64,000 nt of DNA, from assembly GCF_026914265.1 (NCBI RefSeq), contig NC_069133.1, positions 7,943,937 to 8,007,936 of the forward strand. The letters run 5' to 3'. Shown one piece after another: positions 1 through 11,999 of this stretch. Numbering within the stretch: the first letter of the stretch is position 1; the number at the start of each line of letters is the position of its first letter. This DNA is from Mya arenaria (Eukaryota > Mollusca > Bivalvia > Myida > Myidae). The translations under genes and the position numbers were made by a program. The notes under the pieces are model-generated. The model searched no databases. It was not told the DNA's origin and worked only from the letters and a program-made list of their open reading frames with translations.

Positions 1-1729
1 TACACTGTAGTAAAATTAACCATATGAGTGGCTTAAACCTATTGTATAAACCAAGCCATAGTTTATCAGGATTTGTTTTATTATTTATATCAAAGATGAT
101 TTCCTTTAAAAGTCTCCGAAACTCGTTATAAGGATAAAATTGCAAACTTATTAAAAAAGAACAAAACAGATATAATGAGCTTTTTAATAGTTTAGCTTGA
201 TTCTGTTATAAAGGACTTCAGGTTGTTCGAGAAATTTGGGCTTGCCAGATCATAAAACGAAGCGCGTGGAGTCTGAACTCATATCATGTTAATCATGGGC
301 TTGAAACAAAATAACGATATCATACAACATAAGGGAACACTCCCTCGACTACTAGTTCGCTTACGTTTTGTCCGATTGTCAGATGACTTGCGAGGTTGTG
401 TGTACCATATCATCAGAATTATCAAACGTATGTTTCACCAATTGTTCATGATTGTTTTACTGAAAGCACGGAAATGAATGTAACGTTTTCAAGACGGCAA
501 AAAAAATCTAAATGTAGAGGCAAACCTACGACTGTCTTATAACGTATTACTACAACCACCACCACCACCAACACCACCACCGGAAACAACAACAACAACA
601 CCAGCATCAGCAAGAACAACAACAACATTTATTGCAAACACAATTATTAATCGCAACATCAAACATGGACTTCAATCAATAATAACCGCATGAGTGTGTT
701 CGTTTACAATCAGGTAACATAGACAGTCACTTTAACGTAACAGTAACCAGCTGTATACAAGCATTTTATTATGTAGCTAGCAATATGGGCGCTGTTTGTC
801 ATTCTGACCATTTGCATAGGTCAGTGAGCATGTTAACATATATCAGGGAAAGTTAGATCAATGACAAAAATGCAACAAAGAATTACAATTGGTTTGAAAC
901 AAAAGCCAAGGTTAAGACCATTAAAGCTGTTCTATCTGTACGGTATGGTAAATACTATAGACAAATACATTTTCCAAACAATCCGATTGAATTAAACGGA
1001 CAGTATTGTGTCTGATGACAAAATGCTCGAAGAGGCGGGGCGAACATGCGCTGCATCATTAATTGACATTTTTTGCCCGCCACTTTGCGCATTTTCGCTG
1101 CGAAAATACGAAATGGCAGAAGTCAGCCACTATAGGAGACCACGAATATAATAAACATTTTGACTGCACTACTCTTTTTAATGAAATAGCACAATTGTAT
1201 CGAAAACTCGTAAATACTTGACTATACGATATAAACTTCGATAAAAAATATTATTTTAAAAAGCCTAAAAAATATCGCTATTATTTTTTTCAAATTGTCC
1301 GTAAAATCATGTTTTTTTTAATTTTAAATTTTTTAAAGTCAGATCAGTTAAACATTCTAATGCACTAAAAACAACAGTGTATGCATCAATCTGTTTTTGC
1401 CCCGTTAAGACAAAATATAACAAAACAACGAAACACGACCCGTGTCAACTGAAGGAAAGTCCAAAGTAAACTCTTATAAAGCCGAAATTGGTTTCCAATG
1501 ACTAAAGAAAATTTAATAATGGCCATGCCTCCTGATACAAAGAAGCATCCGTCAAAAAATCTCAATCACAACCAATTCGAAAGACACGGCTGAAATAGTC
1601 TATTCAATTTTAACAGACATAAACAATAAAATCATACTTTTTTAGCTTAAACAAGTTGCTTTAAAGCCCGCCGGACCTTGAAGCACCTATCGGTATGGGG
1701 TCACACTTGTTCCTGCATGTCGGAACACA
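1..1729. other. Intergenic sequence with no recognised gene
   Basis: AT-rich sequence with no exon-like open frame or conserved motif that I can support. The only structured part is a CAA/ACC-type microsatellite near 545-630. Confidence 0.6.
545..630. repeat. ACC/AAC trinucleotide microsatellite
   Basis: Imperfect runs of ACC followed by AAC triplets. Both strands are open here only because of the triplet composition, so it is not treated as coding. Confidence 0.8.
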
Positions 1730-1759
1730 TGTTTACACGACGTACACACGGTGTCACGG

Positions 1760-1842
1760 CTAGGGAGGGGCGGTGTACATGTCGGCACGTCGCCACTGAC
1801 CGCTTCCGCTCCCCGCTCGCCACCAACCGCCTCCTATATAAG
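1760..1842 (+). promoter_or_regulatory. TATA promoter of the glycine-rich protein gene
   Basis: A TATATAAG box lies at 1835-1842, after a locally GC-rich stretch that includes a GGGGCGG GC-box-like motif near 1767. A start about 25-30 bases downstream would give a short leader ending at the splice donor at 1892. A strong TATA box suits a highly expressed, tissue-specific secreted product. The TATA box is seen; the start point is inferred. Confidence 0.7.
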
Positions 1843-1864
1843 GAACATCACCACCAGGGACCTG

Positions 1865-1891
1865 CAGATACATTCTCACTCCTCATTCAAG
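1865..1891 (+). other. Non-coding exon 1 of the glycine-rich protein gene
   Basis: A short 5' untranslated exon is inferred between the TATA box and a strong donor (CAAG|GTAAGC, GT at 1892). The next exon opens directly with ATG, so this exon holds only leader. The 5' end is a guess from TATA spacing; the 3' end is well supported. Confidence 0.6.
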
Positions 1892-2897
1892 GTAAGCGAC
1901 TTTGTTCATGAAAATAGTTTTTTTATTCAGATATTATCTATTTGTTTTGAACAAGATGTTTGTAAAATAAGTTTAATCATATTTCATTATATATTCACAA
2001 GGTTATAATTGCAAAATATAATGATTTATTGATATACACTTAGGTTGGGCCACATTAACACATCTAATGACATTAGAACTCGGCTCTTTCCGCAATTAGT
2101 CAATATAGTGTCTGGAATTAAATGTTCATAAAATGAAATGCTTACAATAGACCACTTTAATGTTCATGAGTGAAGCACGATAATGTAGTATAGAGAATGC
2201 ACATTTACTGTATATGGAAATGGAACAATACATAATTAATTATAATAAATAATACAGGGAAAAGTTACGCATGATATTAATAATAATTTGTTAATCAACG
2301 AATTATGGTAGTTTGCCTTGTTGAAATAATGCACTGTATAGGAACGTCTTATTACATTTTAAGAAATATGGCAGAAATATGACTTTCTGATCTCGCAAAT
2401 GGCAATTTGAAATTCGTATTTTAAGAAAAATTGTTCAAGCAAAATCAGGTGTTATAATTTTCTATATTAAATCGACATGATTTGCTTGACTTGAACGTTC
2501 ATTGTGAAATCAAATTAAAAGCGACTCCGAGGCTGATCATTTACAACATAATTACAACAATAAAAAAGAAAGAATACATCAATGACCACTCATGCCTAGA
2601 ATATCAGAATTTAGCAAGGCTTCCTAAGTCCATTAAATTATACCAGGATTAAGCTAAGCTCACTTTTCACGGTTTTTCAGTAATATGCGTAATATTTACT
2701 TCTCCAAGAGTTTTTATACTTTAGATAGGAATTATCTTTATGATAATCACAATAAATCATGTTTCATTTATCAAAAATCAATTTAAGTATTTCTGACAAT
2801 TGTAATAAGCTACTTAAACCTGAGTGTTAAGCTTAAGGAGTTTCGAGAAATTGGGGCCAGGACAATTGGGCTTACCTTAACCGCCTGTATGTTCTAG

Positions 2898-2997
2898 ATG
2901 CATCAGACGCTCGCTGTTCTCCTGATCGTGTGCCTGGCGGTCGCATCCGCGGCCAACTGGAAACGAGGCTGGGGCGGCGGTGGCGGTGGAATAGGAG
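2898..2997 (+). CDS. Glycine-rich protein, coding exon 1 (signal peptide)
   Basis: The acceptor TTCTAG is followed at once by ATG. The exon encodes 33 residues plus one base: the signal peptide, Asn-Trp-Lys-Arg-Gly-Trp and the first glycine run. The donor is G|GTAACC at 2998 (phase 1). Confidence 0.85.
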
Positions 2998-4490
2998 GTA
3001 ACCATTTCAGCTTATCCACAATATAGATTCTTTGTTATGGCATTTATCTTTAACATGGGCTATATACTAGTATGGGATTTTTTCTATGGCGTTATCATGG
3101 ACTATTTCACACTAAACTTAAGCCTATTAAAACTCGAGTTACCAACTAGTTTCTAAGTTCTTAGCCCAAAAAGCCATTGAATATTTTGTAGCATTAAATT
3201 TTCTGCATGTAATTCAGATTCAGAATTGTGTGTTTCTGTGATGTATGTTCAAGGACTGATCTGCTGTATTCAGTATTACAAAAGTGTATATTGAGTGTGT
3301 ATTAAAGCTGCGCTCTCACAGATTCACCGTTTTATTTTTGTCTTGGAATGGGCCCATTTTGCGTAAATATCTTGAAACCAGTGATATAAGACAGCTGACA
3401 AATATCAAATCGCATTTTTTCATTTTTACTTCAGAAAATTAATGTTTTATGGCCAAAAAGCGTTACAAACGCTTCAAGAAAATTGCATAAACATCAACTT
3501 TTGAAGATAAATATAAAAACCTGCGATCTAATTTTGTCAGCGGTCTTATATTACTGGTGTCCATGCATTTTTGCAAAATTGGCTCGTTCTTAGACAAAAA
3601 AGTTGTCTAAACGTTCAATCTGTTAGAGTGCAGCTTCATCAATTGGGCCCATCAATTGACAGAGCTACGTACTGAAGTTTTTTTATCATAGCGTTGCATT
3701 GAAATCGCATATTTGACGAACAATATCATATTAAACAAACCAACACTTTTGCTTCGAATTCTACCCTTAGTCTTATGACACATGTAATTGATCATATCCG
3801 TGTGCATTATTGTTTTTTGAAATATAAACGCAATGCTGCCGAATAAGGTATTATTCTTACTTCCATTCATTGTAAATACTTAACTGACTTTCTCAAAGCC
3901 CTACACGCTTGTCCACAAATTATGCAGGTTACAACGGCGGCGGATATAATGGAGGCGGCGGATATAACGGAGGCGGCGGATATATCGGAGGCGGCGGATA
4001 CAACGGAGGCGGTGGATATAACGGAGGCGGCGGATACAACGGAGGCGGCGGTTACAACGGTGGCGGATACAACGGTGGCGGATACAACGGTGGATTCAAC
4101 GGAGGGTTTAATGGTGGTTACCGTCGAGGTGGCGGTGGCATCGGTGGTTACCCAGGTGTAGGCGGCGGCATCGGTGGCTACCCAGGTGTAGGCGGCGGCA
4201 TCGGTGGCTACCCAGGTGGCGGCGGCATCGGCCGTCCATACCCAAGCAAGGTAAGTGCATTTTTCTCCTGTTGTTATATTTTTGAGCTGTTATTGCTGAC
4301 CTGATGCATGCAGGACGATTTTTTGCAATAAATATATCTTTGATAAATTAGTATTATTATTTAAAGCTTTATTTTTATGAACATCATAACAGAAAATTAA
4401 TTAATCGGCAAATTGTTTTGGTTAAATTCTACTTTATCAAGATATCAACCTGCATTGATCTGAATCTTATTTCAGAAATACGGTCGCTAG
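2898..4490 (+). CDS. Secreted glycine-rich repeat protein (shematrin-like), gene span with introns
   Basis: Three coding exons (2898-2997, 3928-4250, 4476-4490) give a 145-residue protein. It starts with a clear signal peptide: a hydrophobic stretch at residues 5-18 (LAVLLIVCLAVASA), with likely cleavage before or after Ala19. A basic Asn-Trp-Lys-Arg segment follows, then about 50 residues of Gly-Tyr-Asn-Gly-type repeats, then three Gly-Gly-Tyr-Pro-Gly modules, and a basic tail ending Lys-Lys-Tyr-Gly-Arg. All introns are GT-AG and the phases fit (1, then 0). Such proteins act outside the cell; the composition recalls bivalve shematrins and other glycine-rich shell or byssus matrix proteins, but glycine-rich antimicrobial peptides look alike. 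The repeats make homology weak evidence, so the exact role is open. It has its own TATA box and polyadenylation signal. Confidence 0.8.
3304..3636. mobile_element. Long-palindrome MITE in intron 2 of the glycine-rich gene
   Basis: It begins AAAGCTGCGCTCTCACAGAT and ends ATCTGTTAGAGTGCAGCTT, with the arms continuing as an imperfect inverted repeat for most of its length (GATATAAGACAGCTGAC on the left, GTCAGCGGTCTTATAT on the right). It is non-coding. It matches the copies at 42803-43164 and 19463-19666. Confidence 0.8.
3928..4250 (+). CDS. Glycine-rich protein, coding exon 2 (repeat domain)
   Basis: The acceptor is TTATGCAG and the donor AGCAAG|GTAAGT. The 323-bp exon completes the split Gly codon and encodes 107 residues. 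Its first part is an 18-bp tandem unit encoding Gly-Tyr-Asn-Gly-Gly-Gly with changes to Ile or Phe; its second part is a roughly 36-bp unit encoding Gly-Gly-Tyr-Pro-Gly-Val. Repeat number may well vary between individuals. Confidence 0.85.
4476..4490 (+). CDS. Glycine-rich protein, terminal coding exon
   Basis: A tiny terminal coding segment (Lys-Tyr-Gly-Arg-stop) follows a TTATTTCAG acceptor. The reading phase matches the preceding exon. Confidence 0.75.
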   Translation, partial: KYGR

Positions 4491-4605
4491 ACTATTCCCC
4501 CATCAACACCCCATCCTGGTTCAACCCTACACACACCATCTTTGTACATAGACGCTCGCACTGATTGTAACACGATTGCAATAGTTTTCTTTATAATTGG
4601 CCAAC

Positions 4606-4611
4606 AATAAA
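4606..4611 (+). terminator. Polyadenylation signal of the glycine-rich protein gene
   Basis: AATAAA lies about 115 bases after the stop codon, which gives a short 3' untranslated region. A second AATAAA-like stretch follows within 15 bases. Confidence 0.75.
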
Positions 4612-4864
4612 GACAAAAAATAAATTTGTATCATGTTGTTTCTCAGACGTATCAGTGATTCGTTTAAACCCCCGATTACTACCTTCATTGTTGAACACTT
4701 GTTTGTTTATTTGAGTTTATTAAGGTCTGCATTGGCTTGACCCGGCCGTGACGCCATCACAACTTCAATTGTTTTAAATGCCATAAGTGACGTGAGATAG
4801 AAGTGACAGCAATTCGCAGTCAAATCCAGACATTGGAAGACTTGAAGAAACAAAGTTAGATACA

Positions 4865-5142
4865 AGAGGTCCGGGTGCGATACCCTAGCTCTTTGCGAAG
4901 AGACCTCGTGGGTTTTTTAACGTGCTCGGTATAAAGCACCGATACACGGGATACAACTTTCCCGGGTTGAACCAGTACTGTGTACACAACTTGTCCAAGC
5001 ACTGCCCTTTTAATACCGAGCGCCAGGCAAGGGAGCTACTTGTTCTAACTTTTAACGTATTTCGGTATGACGCGGCCTGGGATCAAACTTACGACCCGCC
5101 GCTCCGTAGGCGGACGCCTTAACCACTAGGCCACGGAGACGG
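4865..5142 (-). mobile_element. tRNA-derived SINE
   Basis: Read on the minus strand, the element begins with a tRNA-like head: an A-box-like TGGCCTAGTGGTTAAG, then a B-box-like GTTTGATCCCA. An unrelated body of about 190 bases follows. The tRNA part does not fold into an intact tRNA, so it is a SINE and not a tRNA gene. The tail end is approximate. Confidence 0.75.
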
Positions 5143-5476
5143 AACAAAATAACTTACAAGTATCTTAAGTTCGCGTACTTCGATTGGCCAGGACTATCAC
5201 GTGTCTGACTAGTAATCATCCAATTGGTTTAACAGTATAAGAATGGTTTGGCAGCAGGTCGATTACAATCGTATACGTTGCCATGGTGTTAATATGCTAG
5301 CACTAGATACCACATTGGTCTCTATAGACCTCATGATGAATACCATGCCCAAGCATCACAAGAAAATACGAGTCCATTCTCAATCTCAACTGCGACTCAT
5401 TTTACCACATTACGGTGACATAAGATCAGACTTACATGATTTCCTTTTTCTAAAAGAGCATTCAGTATCCCATAGA

Positions 5477-5632
5477 TTATTCAAAATCAAAACATACACA
5501 TGTATAACACACATAAATTTTGAGTGATAACCTTTTAACTACTTACTAAATAATGCATTTATGGGAAAAATTGATAACTGATAAGATTGTGTACATAACC
5601 ATGTTTTTACAGCTTAAAACGCACACATATCA
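5477..5632 (+). repeat. Left part of a dispersed repeat split by a later insertion
   Basis: This segment and 7354-7520 together match an uninterrupted copy at 50589-50945 (shared ACTTACTAAATAATGCA, and later TACCGTGTTTYCTGCA). The split marks where the tandem-repeat element at 5633-7353 landed. Confidence 0.7.
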
Positions 5633-7353
5633 AACAAGAAACGCCGCAATGTGACGAAACCAGGTTTTTAATGATTGACAGAAGAACTTCAGCCTGTGTC
5701 TGTTTTTCTATTTTTAGTAACAGTCACCTTCACCTTGAACTTAGGGACCCCAAATGCAATCCGTTGAAAGGTATCCATAAACTCTTCATTTATACCAAGT
5801 TGTGTCAGAATATGCCAACCCTAAGTTAAGTTATTCAGTTTCAAACATTTATTTTTATTTTTAGTAGCAGTGACCTTGACCTTGAACCTAGGGACCCTAA
5901 ACGCAATCCCATGAAAGGTATCCATAAACTCTTCCTTTATACCTGGTTTGGTCAAGATATGTAGATCCTGTCTAAAATTATTCAGTTTCAACTGTTTTTT
6001 CTATTTTAAGTGACCTTGACCTTGCATCTAGGGACCCCAAAACGCAATCCCATGAAAGGTCATCATAAACTCTTCCTATAGACCAAGTTTGGTCAAGATA
6101 TGTCAACCCTAACTAAAGATATTCAGTTTGAACCATTTCTCTATTTTTAGTAACAGTGACCTTGACCCTAGGGACCCCAAATGCAATCCCATGAAAGGTA
6201 TCCATAAACTCTTCCTATAGACCAAGTTTGGTCAAGATATGTCAACCCTAACTAAAGTTATTCAGTTTCAACTGTTTTTCTATTTTTTGTAACAGTGACC
6301 TTGACCCCAAACGCAATTCCATAAAAGGTATCTATAAACTCTTCCTGTACACCAAGTTTAGTCAAGATATGTCATCCCTAACTAAAGTTATTTAGTTTCA
6401 ACCCTTTTTCTATTTTTACTAACAGTGACCTTGACCTTGAACCTAGGGACCCCAATCGCAATCCCATGAAAGGTACCCATAAACTCTTTCTATAGATCAA
6501 GTTTGGTCAAGATATGTCATCCCTAACTAAAGTTATTTAGTTTCAACCCTTTTTCTATTTTTATTAACAGTGACCTTGAACCTAGGGACCCCAATCGCAA
6601 TCCCATGAAAGGTACCCATAAACTCTGTCTATAGACCAAGTTTGGTCAAGATATGTCAACCCTTACTAAAGTTATTCAGTTTCAACTGTTTTTCTATTTT
6701 AGTAACAGTCACCTTCACTTTGAACCTAGGGACCCCAAATGCTATCCCATGAAAGGTCATCATAAACTCTTCCTATAGACCAAGTTTGGTCAAGATATGT
6801 CATCCCTAACTAAAGTTATTCAGTTTCAACCATTTTTCTATTTTTAGAAACAGTGACCTTGACCTTGACCCTAGGGACCCCAAATGCAATCCCATGAAAG
6901 GTATCCATAAACTCTTCCAATTGACCAAGTTTGGTCAAGATATGTCAACCCTAACTAAAGTTATTCAGTCTCAACTGTTTTTCTATTTTTAGTAACAGTT
7001 ACCTTGACCTTGACCCTAGGGACCCCAAACACAATCCCACGAAAGGTCTCCACAAACTCTTCCTATTGACCAAGTTTAGTCAAGATATGTCATCCCTAAC
7101 TAAAGTTATTCAGTTTCAACTGTTTTTCTATTTTTAGTAACAGTGACCTTGACCCTACGGACCCCAAACGCAATCCCATGAAAGGTCTCCATAAACTCTT
7201 TCTATAGAGCACGTTTGGTCAAGATATGTCAACCCTTACTAAAGTTATTCAGTTTCATAGGTGAGTTTGATGCAGCCCGGCCGCCAGCCCGCCCCACCGA
7301 ACGACGACTCTGGCCATTCTAATAACCAGGTTTCACTATGTGAAAACCTGGTT
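5633..7353 (+). mobile_element. Tandem-repeat-cored non-autonomous element, 140-bp family (HINE/pearl-like)
   Basis: The element starts AACAAGA, has an AACCAGGTTTT inverted motif near its left end (5658-5668), about 11 diverged copies of a ~140-bp unit, and a 3' hairpin whose arms are AACCAGGTTT and AAAACCTGGTT (7324-7353). The hairpin arm repeats the left motif in inverted form. This matches the layout of Helentron-associated elements and bivalve pearl elements: a conserved head, subterminal inverted repeats, a minisatellite core and a terminal hairpin. It has no protein-coding part. Class assignment is inferred from structure only. Confidence 0.65.
5700..7256 (+). repeat. ~140-bp tandem repeat array
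   Basis: About 11 copies of a unit containing GTGACCTTGACC, TAGGGACCCCAAA, CCAAGTTTGGTCAAGATATG and TAAAGTTATTCAGTTTCAAC. Copies differ by single bases and small gaps, so the array is not freshly homogenised. A lone related unit sits at 12690-12860. Confidence 0.85.
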
Positions 7354-7520
7354 AATGACTGGGGAGTGCTAAAAGATTTACAGTGATCAATAATCGTCTC
7401 ATACATAGAAATACCGTGTTTTCTGCACATTTATTTCAAATTAAACATGGCATCCTTCATTAGAACCATTGCTTTAGATATTTATTCATCCTTTTCGGTA
7501 AATTCAAACAAGTGTATCAA
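7354..7520 (+). repeat. Right part of the split dispersed repeat
   Basis: It continues the repeat at 5477-5632 after the insertion and matches 50766-50940 closely (GAGTGCTAAAA, then ACCGTGTTT, then TATTCATYCYTTTCGGTA). Confidence 0.7.
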
Positions 7521-8045
7521 CTGTGGTACTATTCTGGAATAAGAGTGCATTTTTGAGAATATTGACGAAATGTTGATATAGACATATTCTATGAGAATAT
7601 ACATGAAAACATATATATTCAGTTTTTAAAAGAATAAAATGCAGTAATCTTTGAATTATGCTATGCCATGTGGTAAAATGAGTTAAGATTGAGAATTGAC
7701 TTAAGTGTTTTGGGGGGTTTGGGGATGTGTCATTCCCGACTCAAAATAAAGCCTGATGAATTATCCTTTATATGGTACCTGTCAGGAACAGGAGTCAGGA
7801 TCCTCTGGATCAAGGACAATATTGCAGTTTAATTATACCATATGTTTTAATTTCTTTCAATCTTTCACATATTTGTTGTAAAGGATGAAAGCAGGTCACA
7901 TTTCAATGTACTATTAACATTAATTATAAAACACATACTATTTTTTTTAATATTTAATCACAGAAGCTAACATTACAAAGATACAAAAAAGTGTATGAAA
8001 TGGGACAAAATAAATATATGACTTGCTGGTGCACTAAGTACAATT
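7521..8045. other. Intergenic sequence, nothing recognised
   Basis: AT-rich, with only chance-length open frames and no recognisable motif. Confidence 0.5.
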
Positions 8046-9491
8046 AACAAGAGCTGTCACAGAGACAGCGCGCTCGACTATTCCGCCGCTTTTCAATGGA
8101 TTGAAACGTTTTGGCGAAACATGCATGGATCACTGTTAGATCAGATTTCAATGCAATACATGGTTTGCTGAGATATTAACATAAATGTGGTTCCATGCAA
8201 AATTTTAACGAGAATTTCTAAGTCTAATAATAAAGGGCCATTATTTGCAAAATACAGTTATCTAACTTTAAGTTGGGTGGTTGAATACCATTGTATACAG
8301 TCTCAATGCAATACATCAAATAGTTGCTGAGATATTATCCTATGTGTGCTATCATGCAAGACCTTAACCTGAATTTCTAAGTCGCATAATAAAGGGGAAA
8401 TTTTATAGAGTTACCTTACTTGATTAAATAAGGTTAAATAGATGGCAGCCTGTGTGTAAAGTTTCAATGCAATACATGATGTATTCGCTGAGGTATTGAC
8501 TTAAAAGTGGTTACATGCAAAACCGTAACCAGAATTTCTATAACCGTAACCAGAATTTCTATGTCGAATAAAAAAGGGGCCATTTTTTTAATTTAATGCA
8601 AACTGGAATTATGTTACTTGGATATTTAAGTAGATTTGATGGTTGAGTACCATTGTATTAAGTCTTAATGCAATCCATCAAGTAATTGCTGAGATATTAA
8701 CCTATGTGTGCTTACATGCAAAACCTTAACCAGAATGTCTAAGTCAAATAATAAAGGCCCATAATTTGCATTATATTCAAAAAAGTGTTATCTGAGAATA
8801 CATATCTAATGTTTCAATGCAATACATGATATATTTGCTGAGATATTGACTTAAATGTGGTTACATGCAAAATCTTAACCAGAATTTCTAAGTCGATAAT
8901 AAAGGGCAATTATTTTGCATTAAATGCAAACTAGAGTTATCTAACTTGGTTAATTAAGTAGGTTGGATGGTTTACTACCATTGTATAAAGTCTCAATGCA
9001 ATACCTCAAGTAGTTGCTGAGATATTAACCTATGTGTGCTTACACGCAAAACCTTAACCAGAATTTCTAAGTCAAATAATAAAGGGCAATTATTTGCATC
9101 AAATGCAAACTAGAGTTATCTAACTTGGTTAATTTATTAAGTTGGATGGTTGAGTACCATTGTATCAAGTATCAATGCAATACCTCAAGTAGTTGCTGAG
9201 ATATTAACCTATGTGTGCTTACACGCAAAACCTTAACCAGAATTTCTAAGTCGAATAATAAAGGCCTATTATTTGCATTATATTCAAATAATTGTTATCT
9301 AACTTCATTAATTTAGTATCTTAGATAGTTGGGAATACATACCCAAAGTTTCAATGCAATAACTGATGTATTTACTGAGATAATGACTTAAAGGTGCTTA
9401 CATGCAAAACCTTAACCAAGGTGTGACGCCAACGCCGACGCCAGGGTGAGTAGTATAGCTCTCCTTATTCTTCGAATAGTCGAGCTAAAAA
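8046..9491 (+). mobile_element. Tandem-repeat-cored non-autonomous element, 179-bp family
   Basis: The head AACAAGAGCTGTCACAG contains a perfect hairpin (GCTGTC-ACAGA-GACAGC). GCTCGACTATTC follows and is repeated inverted at the 3' end (GAATAGTCGAGC), where it forms part of a terminal hairpin before TAAAAA. The core holds about seven ~179-bp units (TTAACCAGAATTTCTAAGTC, TTGCTGAGATATTAACCTAT). A ~20-bp slip duplication sits near 8520-8560. There is no coding part. A reverse copy of the same family is at 21222-24111. Confidence 0.75.
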
Positions 9492-11055
9492 TGAAATATT
9501 GCAGCTAAACTTCAAGTGTGAATATGTTTTGTTTCTGAGCACTGAAATTATGCAATAAATCGAAGCTGTTTTTACTTATTTCATTTCAGATTTTTTTGAA
9601 TATTTTATTAGTAAGGAGTAAATAAATAACATTTTTCCGGGTTCATGCCCCCCTCAAAATAGGGAAAGAAGGTCGGAAAATCTTCTCTTTTTAAGCAAAT
9701 TGTTCCTTAAATATTTTGTTACAAATTTTTTTTAGTAACATCTACACAATCAATATCAACATCACTGGTATTGTTAAAGACAAAAAACACTTCATTTTCA
9801 ACTTTAAAAGAAAAAAAAAAGATTACCAAAAAGAACACAATTATTTCTTAAGGCAATAAAAAGGTTAAGGGTTTGGGAAAAAATGAGGGAAAGTCTTGAA
9901 ACCTGAAACAAACATTTTGTTTTACCTAAGAAAAACTTTTTGCCTGGTTACACAAACAGGTCCTCAAAAAAAATTAAAAAATATATAGATACATTTTCTT
10001 GCTTTATTTTGCTGTCATCTTTATACAATATGATTGAGAACAAAAATAACATCACAGTTTGAAAACTAACATTTTACAATTGTGATAACTTATCTAAATT
10101 ATAAATGAGTCTCAACATGTTTTAGCGAAAAAAGTGCATTAAACACAGTGGTCTCAATAATATCGAGCCCTATTTGGGTAGAATGTTTGCAGGGCATTCT
10201 CAAAATAAAAAAGCAGGTTTTTTACAATTTTTTGAAGCCCGTAGTGATGTTAGAATTCAGGCTTGTTAATACCGAAGTCTTACTTAAATTGTATGGACAG
10301 AAGGAATGAATTTACAATAACTTTCAAACATGTACTACCATACTGAAACATAAAATTTACATATAATACAATAGTTTGATACAAAGTATTGAAATTTGGT
10401 GACGTTCTGTGCACACAAAGACATGTTTATAGTATTTATTTTTAAAAAGAAGTCCAACAGAACAGCAGGGATTTTGTACAATACAATTATGATATAGTTA
10501 CGGCACTCATAACCCCAGTTATTGAAATTATACACCAGTGCCTCAGCATTAATGTAAATACCTTCAATCACGTGGGTTGAGAGTGGAGTAAATATTTTGT
10601 ACCATGTTGTCAAGGGAAATGTTCTATACCCGGCATATTAGTGAATTGTGTTGTTATTTATCCACACGCTACTTATGGCATTGTGAAGCTCCGCCTTCTA
10701 GTTTAACATTCAGATATTTGGGGTTAATGTGTTGACGAAAAACAAAGAGAACACTCAAACATCGTACAAGAAGACATCAACACAGAATGATCATATCAGC
10801 TGTGCATGGTTCAAACAATACCAACCTTTATACTTTAATATACAACAGTTTTAAACTGATAATAGTTTCTTATTCTTATTTAAGTTTTGAGTTCATTCAC
10901 AAAGTTTTTCATAATGTAGCTTATTATTTTCAATTTATTATTTATATATTAAATGAATTTAAATCACATGATTAAAACAATTAACTTCAATGTGTGTGCC
11001 AGTTTAATCACCAGGATATTTTTTCTAAATGAAATTGTTAACAAATAAATTCCAT
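9492..11055. other. Intergenic AT-rich sequence
   Basis: No gene or repeat can be supported. The GOLGA7-like gene's 3' untranslated region may extend into the right part, because TTTATT (a minus-strand AATAAA) occurs near 10934, but this is unproven. Confidence 0.45.
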
Positions 11056-11565
11056 TTAGAGATCATATGTATACAATATTCCATTAAGAGATGTATACAA
11101 TATTCCATTAAGAGATGTATACAATATTCCACTTACAGATGTATACAATATTCCATTAAGAGATGTATACAATATTCCACTTACAGATGTATACAATATT
11201 CCATTAAGAGATGTATACAATATTCCATTAAGAGATGTATACCATATTCCATTAAGAGATGTATACCATATTCCACTTACAGATGTATACAATATTCCAT
11301 TAAGAGATGTATACAATATTCCACTTACAGATGTATACAATATTCCATTAAGAGATGTATACAATATTCCATTAAGAGATGTATACAATATTCCACTTAC
11401 AGATGTATACAATATTCCATTAAGAGATGTATACAATATTCCACTTACAGATGTATACAATATTCCATTAAGAGATGTATACAATATTCCACTTACATAT
11501 GTATACAAAATTCCATTTAGAGATGTATACAATATTTCACTCTGAGATGTATACAATAGTATTAG
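11056..11565. repeat. 24-bp minisatellite with two alternating unit types
   Basis: About 20 copies of a 24-bp unit built around GATGTATACAATATTCCA. Units end either TTAAGA (type A) or CTTACA (type B), in the order AABAB-AAAB-AB-AABAB-AB. Because 24 is a multiple of three and no unit has a stop in the relevant frames, long open frames with an 8-residue repeat appear on both strands; I do not treat these as genes. The right flank (TTTCACTC.GAGATGTATACAATAGTATT) recurs at a second locus near 13235. Confidence 0.9.
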
Positions 11566-11957
11566 ACTTTGTTAACATACATTGTATATTTTCTGGTTTT
11601 CATAAACTCTAGTTTTGTAGGCATCATCACATAGCATAAATATTTAGTTGATTGAAACTTTTTTTATCCAATATCCAAATACATTGATTTTTTCAATAAA
11701 ACTGTATCTAAAAAAGAATTGTGTGTTATAACTTAAAGAAATTGTTCATTCTTCTCAATGAACCACAGAATGCCCACTGTCTTGTGTAACACAGTCTGTA
11801 GAGTTGATGTATGATAAATGTGTACGTAAACATGATTTACTGACATTATTGATGAGACCAGCTACATAAAGGAGGTTGTTATGATAGTGAAATGATCATG
11901 ATGCCAAAGAGAAGTGAAATAAAAACTGTGGATTGTGGCAGCGTCCTCTTGGAGTGT

Positions 11958-11999
11958 TCACCTGCCTCCAGCCTGCTCCGTGAGGATACAAATCTCCAG
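11958..11999 (-). CDS. GOLGA7: GOLGA7-like, terminal coding exon
   Basis: A short last coding exon (13 residues plus TGA) follows a TGGTAATCAG acceptor. LEICILTEQ aligns with human IEITIYEDR. It is called mainly on phase and position, so it is less certain than the other exons. Confidence 0.7.
   Translation of the reverse strand: MEICILTEQAGGR

Noticed and set aside
3909-4161. Alternative frames across the glycine-rich exon, including an Ala-Thr-rich one
   Set aside because: The shadow frame lacks a signal peptide and does not fit the flanking exon phases.
5070-5142. A minus-strand tRNA gene
   Set aside because: A and B boxes are present but the stems do not pair fully, and a SINE body follows.
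11029-11556. Open frames of about 165 residues on both strands with an 8-residue repeat
   Set aside because: A 24-bp repeat is a multiple of three and stop-free both ways. No start context, splice sites or non-repeat coding sequence accompany it.
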